This document shows, piece after piece, positions 13,043 to 20,471 of a DNA stretch of 23,762 nucleotides. The notes under the pieces were generated by a model, which saw nothing but the letters and a program-made list of their open reading frames with translations, was not told the origin of the DNA and ran no database searches. Position 1 is the stretch's first letter. Each line of letters starts with the position of its first letter. A program made the translations under genes and the position numbers. The DNA comes from Flavobacteriales bacterium UBA7690 (lineage in GTDB: Bacteria > Bacteroidota > Bacteroidia > Flavobacteriales_F > PHOS-HE28): contig DLGQ01000013.1 in assembly GCA_002482775.1 (NCBI GenBank), positions 62,837-86,598 on the forward strand. The letters run 5' to 3'.

Positions 13043-14511
13043 CGACTGGGGATCTTGAGCTTCTGCCCTGGCTTGATGGCGGTGCTGATGCCGTTCACCT
13101 CCATGATGTTCTGCGCGGTGAGCCCCGGGAAACGCTGCGCGATGCGGTACAAGGTGTCGCCGCGTTGCACCGTGTACGAGGTGAAGGGCGAAGGCCTGAT
13201 CGGTGCCGGTTGTTCCGCACGTTCTTCGGTCGTGGTCGGTGTGGTGCTGTTCACCGGACCTTCATCTTCGGGCAATTGCGGTTCCGGTTCGGTGGCCTTC
13301 ACCAGTTCGCGCTTCTTCACTTTGATGATCAGCGTCCGTCCTGCGTTGATGCGATCGCTGCGCAAATTGTTCCACGCTTTGATCTGGCGGACTGTGACAT
13401 GGTGCTTGGCCGCGATGCTGCCTAGGTTATCACCGCTGCGCACTTTGTAGCGGATGCTCTTCTCCACCACCACGCTCACCAGTTGCTCTGCCTCCGCCTC
13501 CGTCCGTTGGCTTGTAGCCGCGGTCATCGCCGTCTCCATACGCTGGATGGAATCGGTGAGAAGGGCGAAGCGTGGGGCCATCAGGCGGGGTAGGTGGAAC
13601 GTGTGGCCTTCCGGCACATGACCGCTGCACAAGGTGGGGTTCAACGCCTGTACGCGGGCGAGCGGCAACTGCATCACGTGGGCCAAGGCCTTCAGGTGGA
13701 TGGGGCGTGTCGCGGTAAGCGTGTCGGCCACTTCCCACGGCATCACCTCGATGGGTTCCAATCCCAGCGCCTCGGCGTTCGCAGCAAGGTGGATGAAGGC
13801 CATCAGCAACGGCAGCACTTCTTGCTCACCTTCGGTGAAGTGCGGATAGAGCGAGCGGTAGTCCGTGGCACCACCGGCACGCTGTTGTGCGCGCGTCACG
13901 TTCGCTGGGCCGCAGGCGAACGCCATGATGGTGATGCCCCAATCGTTGTACCGTGCATGCAGGTCCTTCAGGTAACGGCCGGCCACCATCGTGCTCTTCA
14001 CATCGTCGTGGCGCTCGTCCACATTGCCGGTCATGGTAAGGCCGTACCGCATCGCGACAGGGTAGGTGAGCATCCACAGACCGCCGCGACCGTTCACGGC
14101 AGATGCCTGCGTGTTCATCGCGGAGAGCGCCATGGGCAGGTACTTCAACTCCTGCGGAAGGCCTTGCAGCGAAAGCTCCTTCTCGATCATGGGGAAGTAC
14201 ACCTGGCTCACCCCCAAAAGCACCCGGAACTGTTCGCGCAACGGCTCGCCGTAGAGGTCCGCGTACATCACCACGTTAGTGTCGGCGAAGACGGGGATGC
14301 CCGGTGCTTCGCGCTTCAGATCGGCGTAGAGGTTGTCGGTGTCCACCGCACGCACCACACCACGACCCACGTTGGAGCCCACTTCGGCCATGCGCTGTTT
14401 CACGGCCCAGGTGTTCATCAGGCTGTCCGTGCGCCACGTCAGCTGCGCTTCTACCGCATTGCCGCAGAGCAAGGCGCAGAGGAGGATGGGTATGGACCGT
14501 GCAGGGAACAT
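13039..14511 (-). CDS. Lytic-transglycosylase-like protein with LysM domains, catalytic Glu missing
   Basis: The ATG at 14511 gives a signal peptide (MFPARSIPILLCALLCGNAV, then EAQ); a TTG at 14526 opens the frame. The protein has 490 residues. The MltD-type SLT domain is clear at about residues 105-220 (YFPMIEKELSLQGLPQELKY, VDERHDDVKSTMVAGRYLKD). However, the motif normally reading VIESAFNP is MALSAMNT, so the catalytic Glu is Leu129 (codon CTC). The later AYNxGPGNV motif reads AFACGPANV. Two C-terminal LysM domains (about 345-395 and 445-490) bind peptidoglycan, and a degenerate LysM-like stretch lies at about 275-312. It is probably a peptidoglycan-binding scaffold rather than an enzyme. 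It is the first gene of the O-acylation operon. Confidence 0.88.
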   Translation of the reverse strand: MFPARSIPILLCALLCGNAVEAQLTWRTDSLMNTWAVKQRMAEVGSNVGRGVVRAVDTDNLYADLKREAPGIPVFADTNVVMYADLYGEPLREQFRVLLGVSQVYFPMIEKELSLQGLPQELKYLPMALSAMNTQASAVNGRGGLWMLTYPVAMRYGLTMTGNVDERHDDVKSTMVAGRYLKDLHARYNDWGITIMAFACGPANVTRAQQRAGGATDYRSLYPHFTEGEQEVLPLLMAFIHLAANAEALGLEPIEVMPWEVADTLTATRPIHLKALAHVMQLPLARVQALNPTLCSGHVPEGHTFHLPRLMAPRFALLTDSIQRMETAMTAATSQRTEAEAEQLVSVVVEKSIRYKVRSGDNLGSIAAKHHVTVRQIKAWNNLRSDRINAGRTLIIKVKKRELVKATEPEPQLPEDEGPVNSTTPTTTEERAEQPAPIRPSPFTSYTVQRGDTLYRIAQRFPGLTAQNIMEVNGISTAIKPGQKLKIPSR

Positions 14512-14605
14512 CAACCGGTAAAACAAGGGGGTGGCGCGGGGGTAACGGGCTTTCCTCCTGTGTAGTTCTCCACGCGCGCATGTTCAGTCGCACGATCTTT
14601 GTGCC

Positions 14606-15382
14606 ATGCTGAAGACGACCCTGCGTTCCGTGCTCGCCGCTGGCCTTTGCGCAACGGTATGCACACCAGCCGCTTCCCAATTCCTACAACCCTTAACCGG
14701 TAAGGCTTCCAACAAGGCCACACCATCCCCCAACATGACCATCGAGATCTGGAGCGATGTCGTTTGCCCCTTCTGCTACATCGGGAAACGCGAATTCGAA
14801 ACAGCCTTGGAAGGCTTCGCGCATAAAGCCAACGTCACCGTGGAATGGAAGAGCTTCGAGCTGGACCCCGCCGCGCCCGCCCGCAGCGAGCATGACATGT
14901 ACGGCATGCTCGTGAGCAAGTACGGCGGCACACGCGAGGACGCGAAAGCCCGCGTGAAAGGCGTGGTGGACCGCGCGAAGGCCGTGGGCCTGGAGTACCA
15001 GATGGACAAAGCCGTCATCGGGAATTCGTTCGATGCACACCGGCTGATCCAGTTCGCGAAGACGATGAACAAGGGTGCCGAGGCCGAAGAACGGCTGTTC
15101 AAAGCATACTTCATGGAAGGTGTCCATCTCGCTGATCATGCAAGCCTTGTGGGGCTGGCGAAGGAGATCGGGTTGGACGGAGCCGCTGTGCAGGAAATGC
15201 TGGCCAGCACCCGCTTCACCGAAGAGGTGCGTGCCGATGAACGTGAGGCGCAACAGCTGGGTGTCCGGGGTGTGCCCTTCTTCGTGATCGACCGGAAGTA
15301 CGGCATAAGTGGGGCACAGCAGAGCGCACACTTCCTCGGTGCCTTGGAACAGGCGTGGAAGGAGCGGAGCGCGGTGAAGTGA
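14606..15382 (+). CDS. DsbA-family oxidoreductase (FrnE-like) with N-terminal signal peptide
   Basis: The thioredoxin-fold core starts at about residue 44 (MTIEIWSDVVCPFCYIGKRE), with the redox motif Cys54-Pro-Phe-Cys57. The helical DsbA insert follows, then the cis-Pro loop GVRGVPFFVIDRKYGISGAQ. This is the FrnE-type subfamily, whose members are usually cytoplasmic and begin at the position of the internal ATG at 14735. Here the frame extends 43 codons upstream to the ATG at 14606 and encodes a good signal peptide (KTTLRSVLAAGLCATVCTPA, then AAS). I therefore favour export and an envelope role, but the internal start is the alternative. The stop abuts the convergent ureohydrolase stop in the palindrome TGATCA. 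Confidence 0.88.
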   Translation: MLKTTLRSVLAAGLCATVCTPAASQFLQPLTGKASNKATPSPNMTIEIWSDVVCPFCYIGKREFETALEGFAHKANVTVEWKSFELDPAAPARSEHDMYGMLVSKYGGTREDAKARVKGVVDRAKAVGLEYQMDKAVIGNSFDAHRLIQFAKTMNKGAEAEERLFKAYFMEGVHLADHASLVGLAKEIGLDGAAVQEMLASTRFTEEVRADEREAQQLGVRGVPFFVIDRKYGISGAQQSAHFLGALEQAWKERSAVK

Positions 15383-16432
15383 TCAGCGCTTCTTCGCCGC
15401 CAACACACCACACAAGTGGTACAACAGCCGCGCACCCACGTTCGCGTCCCACTCGTCCTTGCCAGGTGAGACTTCCACCAGGTCGAAGCCGATGATGGTG
15501 CGGCCGCTCTGCACCAGACGCGAAAGGAGGTAGGTGGCTTCTTCGTACTGGAAACCACCGGGCACGGGTGTTCCCGTGTTGGGGCACAGCGTGGGGTCCA
15601 GCCCGTCGATGTCGAAGCTGATGTGGACCTTGTCCGGCAAACCCGCGATGATGGCATCGCACTGTTCGCGCCACGTGATGCCCTCGTACTGCTGGCGACG
15701 CACATCCGCACTGCGCACGATGCGGACGCGTTCCTTGTTCTTCAAGAACACCTGGTTCTCCTGCTCGCAGAAGTCGCGGATGCCCACGCTGACCAGCTTG
15801 GTGAGCTGCTTGATGGGCAGTGCGTTGTACATGATGCTCGCGTGGCTGTAAGTGAAGCCTTCGTAAGCGATCCGTAGGTCCAAGTGCGCATCGATGTGCA
15901 GGATCCCGAACTGCTTGTGCCGCTTGCCCTGTGCGCGGAAGAATCCCAACGGAGTGCTGTGGTCGCCGCCCACGAGGCCCACCAGCTTGCCTTTGTCAAG
16001 CCAATACGCCGTGCGCTGCTCCACCCAGTCGTTCATCACCGCGCATTCCGCGTTTATGCGTTCCAGTGCTTTCGCTGCCTTGGTCTTGTGTTTCGCGTCG
16101 CCGCCTTCTACAAGCACCTGCATCACCTGCTGTGCCTCTTTCTTCAGCGCTTTGCTTTGCGCCAGTAGCGCTGCGGGGATCTCGTCCATCGCGATGCCTC
16201 TTTTCCACAGTTCTGGGAATTCCGGGTTGAAGAGGTCCACCTGGAAGCTCGCATCGAAGATAGCCTGTGGCCCGTGCGAAGTGCCGCCGCCATAGCTCGT
16301 GGTCACCTCCCACGGCACAGGCACCAGCACGATGTCCGCCTCTTCTGCGGAGAAAGGCAGGCCGTAGATATCCGCGTTGGGGCTGCCCGGACTGTTGGGG
16401 TCGAAGGACTTGATCTTGCTGGCTTTGCTCAT
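15383..16432 (-). CDS. Agmatinase-family ureohydrolase
   Basis: A 349-residue protein with all six binuclear-manganese ligands of the arginase/agmatinase fold: His158 in LVGGDHSTPLG, Asp181, His183 and Asp185 in HIDAHLDLRIAYEG, and Asp274 and Asp276 in HISFDIDGLDP. The loop CPNTGTPVPGGF is typical of agmatinase-like members. The N-terminal WEVTTSYGGGTSHGPQAI is also conserved. A charged helical insertion (about 90-150) makes it longer than the ~300-residue agmatinases. It hydrolyses a guanidino compound to an amine and urea; agmatine in polyamine synthesis is the likeliest substrate, but not proven. It stands alone, convergent with the DsbA gene. Confidence 0.88.
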   Translation of the reverse strand: MSKASKIKSFDPNSPGSPNADIYGLPFSAEEADIVLVPVPWEVTTSYGGGTSHGPQAIFDASFQVDLFNPEFPELWKRGIAMDEIPAALLAQSKALKKEAQQVMQVLVEGGDAKHKTKAAKALERINAECAVMNDWVEQRTAYWLDKGKLVGLVGGDHSTPLGFFRAQGKRHKQFGILHIDAHLDLRIAYEGFTYSHASIMYNALPIKQLTKLVSVGIRDFCEQENQVFLKNKERVRIVRSADVRRQQYEGITWREQCDAIIAGLPDKVHISFDIDGLDPTLCPNTGTPVPGGFQYEEATYLLSRLVQSGRTIIGFDLVEVSPGKDEWDANVGARLLYHLCGVLAAKKR

Positions 16433-16528
16433 GGTAGCGCCGTTCCTATCACCGGCGGCGCGAAGGTATCCATGGGCGGCGGGCTTTGGAGTTTGTCGGT
16501 GGGTTAGAGCTCGGCGGGTACCTTAAAG

Positions 16529-16990
16529 CTAAGGATCATCCTCACCTATATCCGCCCCGGTGAGCGTGAAAACATTCTCGATAGACTTTCTTAGAAAGAC
16601 CATGTCAAAATTAGCAAGCTTCTTTACGCGCGAGATATTGTCGATCGAGTCAAATATGCACTTGATCAATATCCGAACAGCTGATCCTTCATCAGCTGCT
16701 CGAACCGATTCAAAATCGAGTTTTATCTCATATTCCAGTGTTCTTGTGTATTTCAGAACTTCTCCTGTATCAGAATTCTTGTCCACTGATACAACATATC
16801 TTGGTCTTCTTGGCTTGAACACCGAATCAAAACGAGGGTGGACGCATATGATGCCAATATACAGCTCGTCGATCGCTCCTTCGAAATCATGATGACGCAT
16901 TGCGGTATCAATTCTCGTAGAGACGTTGTGGAATGGTTGGGCCAACCCTAAAATTTCTTGACCAATATTAAGCCCTAGGAAGAATGTCAT
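16529..16990 (-). CDS. Orphan Imm44-like (putative immunity) protein, AT-rich
   Basis: A 153-residue soluble protein with no signal or membrane segment. The layout (NIGQEILGLAQPFHNVSTRI, IDELYIGIICVHPRF, an EYEIKLDFESVRAAD strand-helix, and a helical end with LIKCIFDSIDNISRVKK) resembles what I remember of Imm44-type immunity proteins that guard against polymorphic toxins. This is a tentative match. The gene is markedly richer in A+T (about 42% GC in a sampled stretch) than its neighbours, a sign of horizontal acquisition. No toxin gene lies beside it in this window, so it would be an orphan immunity gene. Confidence 0.6.
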   Translation of the reverse strand: MTFFLGLNIGQEILGLAQPFHNVSTRIDTAMRHHDFEGAIDELYIGIICVHPRFDSVFKPRRPRYVVSVDKNSDTGEVLKYTRTLEYEIKLDFESVRAADEGSAVRILIKCIFDSIDNISRVKKLANFDMVFLRKSIENVFTLTGADIGEDDP

Positions 16991-17251
16991 ATTTATCGGA
17001 AGTTTTCAGGCCCGCAAGGTCTCCCGAGGAACGAGGGGAAACTTACGGTCCAGAAGTCGCCCTGGCCACCGTTGCACTATAATTCCAACCGAAGTTATGC
17101 ATCCTGCTTCGCTGGTGAACGTGCCTCACCACGGCGCTCCTTTTCCATCGAGGAAGCCGAACTCGTTGTACGGTATTGAACGATACCAGTCGGTTAACTG
17201 CCTTTGACGCTCGCCAACATGGCAAGGCGGAAAGCATCCGGAATGGGCTGC
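16991..17251. other. Non-coding stretch downstream of the synthetase; possible gene debris
   Basis: This holds no convincing complete gene. On the minus strand, short open patches occur in different frames, for example TDWYRSIPYNEFGFLDGKG (ending at a TGA near 17130) and GDFWTVSFPSFLGRP (near 17030). They could be a frameshifted remnant of a toxin or other gene once paired with the Imm44-like gene. I cannot show homology. Confidence 0.25.
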
Positions 17252-19738
17252 TCACACCATTACATGGGCCACTTGCTGCAATGCCATTTCTATGTGTTGG
17301 GCAACAGCGTTGATGCGTCCGGACTTCACGATCGTGAGGTGGTCGCCCGGAACGACTACCGTGGACATTTGGGCACAATGGCCGTCCCACCCGCTCACTT
17401 CACGTGTTTCATACTGCGAACGGATCAAGAGCAGTTGCCCGTCCCAACCCGGCGATCGATAGTCGCGGAATGCGCGCGTATAGGTGTCCATGATGTGGAA
17501 TGTCCGGAGCTGTTCGGGCACCAGCCTCCCTTGTGCCAAGTAGCGGCGGCACCGCCAACGATCGTAGGCATCGCGAACCACGAGCAGTGTTCCCTTCGCG
17601 GTCCAGCGTGGTTTCGGGCGGTCCGGGCCGAACGTATCGATCAGCACCAGTAGGGGCACATGCCGCCCCGCAGCCCGCAGGCGATGCGCCATTTCCACTG
17701 CGATGTTGCCGCCCATGCTGTAGCCCATCAAGACCACGGGACCCTCAGGTAGGGCTTCTTGTAATTCACGGAGGTAGTGCTCCGCCATGGCCGGGATGGT
17801 GGTGTACTTCAACGCGCTACCGTCCTCGCCTTGGTGAAAGAACGCGATGAACGGATGTTGTTGCGGAAGGAGTTTGGCAAGGTGGTGGTTCCCTTCATCG
17901 CCATGCACACAAACGATCGGAATACCGCTGCCTTCCGAACGGATATCGATCAAATTGGTCCAGCGTGGTACTCCGCCGTGCGCCGCGATCACCGCGAGGA
18001 ATTGGCGTACGGTGGGCGCTTTATACAGTTCGGCCAGTTGCACATCCACCTTCCAGCGCTGGCTAACGAGGGTGAGTATGCGCAGCGCATTGATGCTCAT
18101 GCCACCGAGGTCGAAGAAGTCGTCGGTTGGCCCAACGTGCTTCACGCCAAGCACCCGCTCCCAGATGTGCGCCATTTCCCGCTCTTGGGGATCGATGGGG
18201 TCCACAGAGCTGGCAGCAAGGGGTAGCGAAGGCGCTGGTAGTGCCCGACGGTCCACCTTTCCGTGGTCCGTCATGGGTAGCGCATCAAGTACCACGAAAT
18301 GGCGCGGGACCATATGATCCGGAAGGCCCATCCGCAATGCGTCACGCCACGTGCTGGTGTTACCCGTTGCGCCTTCCTTCAACACCACGTAAGCCACGAG
18401 GCGTGGTTCATCTTCCCCGTCCTGACGGGTTACAGCAAGGGCATCACGGAAAGTACCTAACGCACGCAGGGCGTTCTCCACTTCACCGATGTTCACCCAT
18501 TGCCCGCTGATCTTGTGTTCCAGATCCTTGCGACCGAGGTGTACCAAACGGCCTTTATCGTCAACCCGTGCAAGGTCCCCACTGCGGTACGCACGAATAC
18601 CCCCTTCAACAGGAACGAAGCGCTCGGCCGTTAGCTCCGGAGTGCGCCAGTATCCGGTGGCCAAGAATTCGCTGCGCACCTGCAATTCGCCGATGTCTCC
18701 GGGTTCGACCGCGATCCCATCGGGCCTGACCACACGGACATCCATATCCGGCAAGGGCATGCCGATGGGCAAACGTTCGCCTTCGAAGACCGCATCAGCC
18801 TTCATCCTACACTGGCAGGAGAGGCCTGTTTCCGTTGCACCAAGGCCATGCGCAAGAACGGCTTCAGGGGAGAAGGAACGACCGAAAAGCTCCAGATCCT
18901 TACGCGTGGCACCATCACCCTCAAGCCGCACGACCCGGATGGACCGCTGGTCCGGTGCAGCCTCGAGCACGCCGCGATAGATGCTGGGGACGGAATGGTA
19001 GATGGTGGCTTGTGCCTCGATCAGCCACTGACCTAGTGCTGCGAAACCATGCTTGCGCACATCGAAGGGCAGGAGCGTGGCACCGTTGAGCAGGGCGCAG
19101 AACAAGCTGGATACCGTGCCGCTGAAGGTGGGCGACTGGATCATCGTCAACCTGTCTTCGGCCGTGATGCTGAGCGCACTGGTGTAACGGTAGATGTTGT
19201 GCAATACGTTGCGGTGGCTGTCCACTACGCCTTTCGGTTTGCCCGTGGTGCCCGAGGTGAAGAAGATGTAGGCATGATCGTTCTCGCTGATCGAAAGAGG
19301 TTGCAGTGAGTTCTCTGATGCGATCCGATCGACCCGAAGCACCTGCCCCGTTGTACCGGCGATGGTATCGGCTAGTGGCCCGTGTTCCTCATCGGTGAGC
19401 AACAGGGCAGCCTGGGCGAAGTCATACAGATCCTTCGACCGCGCTGGAGCATGGGTCACATCCAGTGGCACATAGCAGTTGCCTGACTTCAATATCCCAA
19501 GCGTAGCCGCAACGTTTGGTGCGCCTTGGTCGAAAAGCAGCGCTACTTGTGATGGAGCGCGTCCAATACGCTCGAGGATCGCCGCTGCGATGCCATCGGC
19601 CCATCGGTCCAATTCGGCGTAGGTCCAAGACCTTTCCGGAGTAAGAAGTGCCGTGCGATGGCCGTTCCGCAAGACCTGTTCATGGAATGCGGAGAGCAGC
19701 GTTGCGCCCGGAGCAAAAGGCAGAACGTGGAACGACAT
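17252..19738 (-). CDS. Single-module NRPS-like enzyme (adenylation - carrier - thioesterase)
   Basis: The ATG at 19738 (MSFHVLPFAPGATLLSAFHE) is preferred over a GTG at 19771, giving 828 residues. Adenylation domain: A3 FFTSGTTGKPKG (159-170), A5 GATETG (300-305), A7 YRSGDL (384-389), A8 GRKDLEHKISGQWVNIGE, and A10 Lys494 in GKVDRRALP. Carrier domain: DFFDLGGMS with Ser548 for phosphopantetheine. Thioesterase: GYSMGG with Ser674, Asp701 in IDTFG, and His800 in VPGDHLTIV. There is no condensation domain, so it activates one acid, loads it and releases or self-condenses it. The residue aligned with GrsA Asp235 is Ser206 (TFSGTV), so an ordinary alpha-amino acid is unlikely. No PPTase or tailoring gene lies beside it. 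Confidence 0.92.
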   Translation of the reverse strand: MSFHVLPFAPGATLLSAFHEQVLRNGHRTALLTPERSWTYAELDRWADGIAAAILERIGRAPSQVALLFDQGAPNVAATLGILKSGNCYVPLDVTHAPARSKDLYDFAQAALLLTDEEHGPLADTIAGTTGQVLRVDRIASENSLQPLSISENDHAYIFFTSGTTGKPKGVVDSHRNVLHNIYRYTSALSITAEDRLTMIQSPTFSGTVSSLFCALLNGATLLPFDVRKHGFAALGQWLIEAQATIYHSVPSIYRGVLEAAPDQRSIRVVRLEGDGATRKDLELFGRSFSPEAVLAHGLGATETGLSCQCRMKADAVFEGERLPIGMPLPDMDVRVVRPDGIAVEPGDIGELQVRSEFLATGYWRTPELTAERFVPVEGGIRAYRSGDLARVDDKGRLVHLGRKDLEHKISGQWVNIGEVENALRALGTFRDALAVTRQDGEDEPRLVAYVVLKEGATGNTSTWRDALRMGLPDHMVPRHFVVLDALPMTDHGKVDRRALPAPSLPLAASSVDPIDPQEREMAHIWERVLGVKHVGPTDDFFDLGGMSINALRILTLVSQRWKVDVQLAELYKAPTVRQFLAVIAAHGGVPRWTNLIDIRSEGSGIPIVCVHGDEGNHHLAKLLPQQHPFIAFFHQGEDGSALKYTTIPAMAEHYLRELQEALPEGPVVLMGYSMGGNIAVEMAHRLRAAGRHVPLLVLIDTFGPDRPKPRWTAKGTLLVVRDAYDRWRCRRYLAQGRLVPEQLRTFHIMDTYTRAFRDYRSPGWDGQLLLIRSQYETREVSGWDGHCAQMSTVVVPGDHLTIVKSGRINAVAQHIEMALQQVAHVMV

Positions 19739-19995
19739 GTTGAATTGGACGAAGCAGACGTCAAATGTCACCCACGAAGACCCGTTCTCCGACAGCTATC
19801 GATGAACATTGATCGGTTCGTGATAGGCATGTGCCGCGCAACGACGGATGACCGTCCAGTGGATTTCCCGGATCGGGGAACGGATCACCCGCTCGCAGGA
19901 GGTATCACGCAGGGGCCGAACGTTCAATTGTCCCTACGGACGCGGGCGAAGGAGCGAACCACAGCCGGCGGAACGGAGCTTGCCATGGTGTTGGC
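19739..19995. other. Divergent intergenic region upstream of the synthetase and a small membrane protein
   Basis: About 257 bp with no supported gene. On the minus strand, GACATTTG just upstream of the synthetase start resembles a Bacteroidota -7 box with one mismatch, but no -33 element is evident. CGATGAACATT occurs at its left end (from 19800) and again just inside the small gene (from 20004), probably by chance. Confidence 0.3.
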
Positions 19996-20157
19996 ATGAG
20001 CACCGATGAACATTATAACGAACAGGGTGGAATGCCCGAGCCGCTAGAGGATCATAAGCCCACGGACATGCCTGCCACACGCGGGATCTTCGTTGCGGTA
20101 CTGGTGGTGGCGGCTATCGCGATGGTCGTGCTAGCCGTGCTGCAAGTGCAGTGGTGA
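19996..20157 (+). CDS. Small single-pass membrane protein (53 aa), unknown function
   Basis: The frame opens with MSTDEHYNEQGGMPEPLEDH, an acidic hydrophilic head. After a short linker comes one strong transmembrane helix (GIFVAVLVVAAIAMVVLAVL, residues 30-49) and a four-residue tail. The positive-inside rule (Lys21, Arg29 before the helix) suggests the head is cytoplasmic. The stop TGA abuts the stop of the convergent GlsB-like gene in TGATCA. I do not recognise a family. Coding is supported by the clean head-helix layout and the exact abutment, not by homology. Confidence 0.6.
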   Translation: MSTDEHYNEQGGMPEPLEDHKPTDMPATRGIFVAVLVVAAIAMVVLAVLQVQW

Positions 20158-20397
20158 TCACTTGCGGATGGCACGCGCCACCACGATCACCAGCACAGCA
20201 CCTACCGTGGCGCAGATGATCCGCCCCAGCAGGTTAGTGGCATCCAGCCCCAGCAGTCCGAAGACCAGGCCTCCAACGAAGCCTCCGATCAGTCCGAGGA
20301 TGATGTTGATCAGCAGGCCGTAGCCGCCGCCTTTCATGAACTGGCCGGCAAGCCATCCCGCAACGCCGCCCACGATCAAGGTCCAAAGGATGTTCAT
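20158..20397 (-). CDS. GlsB/YeaQ/YmgE-family stress-response membrane protein
   Basis: The ATG at 20397 (MNILWTLIVGGVAGWLAGQF) gives 79 residues; an earlier ATG at 20436 lies inside the rplS terminator and is unlikely. Three hydrophobic glycine-zipper helices are visible: LWTLIVGGVAGWLAG, LLINIILGLIGGFVGGLVFG and LLGRIICATVGAVLVIVVA. Between the first two lies the conserved KGGGYGLLINIILGLIGG stretch of the transglycosylase-associated (GlsB/YeaQ/YmgE) family. Members are small inner-membrane proteins often induced by stress; the biochemical role is not established. It lies 26 bp downstream of the rplS terminator and so needs its own promoter or read-through. Confidence 0.9.
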   Translation of the reverse strand: MNILWTLIVGGVAGWLAGQFMKGGGYGLLINIILGLIGGFVGGLVFGLLGLDATNLLGRIICATVGAVLVIVVARAIRK

Positions 20398-20422
20398 GCC
20401 TGAAAGATAACGGCAGGGAATG

Positions 20423-20453
20423 AAAAAAGGCCCCACTTGCGCGGGGCCTTTTT
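20423..20453 (-). terminator. Rho-independent terminator after rplS
   Basis: AAAAAGGCCCC (20424-20434) pairs with GGGGCCTTTTT (20443-20453) around an 8-nt loop. Read leftwards from rplS, the stem runs into six T's, 19 nt after the stop codon. The T-run on the other strand makes it potentially bidirectional. Confidence 0.88.
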
Positions 20454-20471
20454 GATACTCGGATGTTCAGC

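Noticed and set aside
13594..14565. Plus-strand open frame (323 codons) opposite the LysM/transglycosylase gene
   Set aside because: His/Gly/Arg-rich translation without motifs; the opposite strand encodes well-defined SLT and LysM domains.
17043..17390. Minus-strand open frame of 115 codons over the synthetase end
   Set aside because: It overlaps the thioesterase-encoding 3' end in another frame, and its Arg/Ser/Pro-rich translation matches nothing I recognise.
17252..19738. A larger NRPS/PKS gene cluster around the synthetase
   Set aside because: Neither side has condensation, ketosynthase, PPTase, transporter or tailoring genes; neighbours are a small orphan gene and housekeeping genes.
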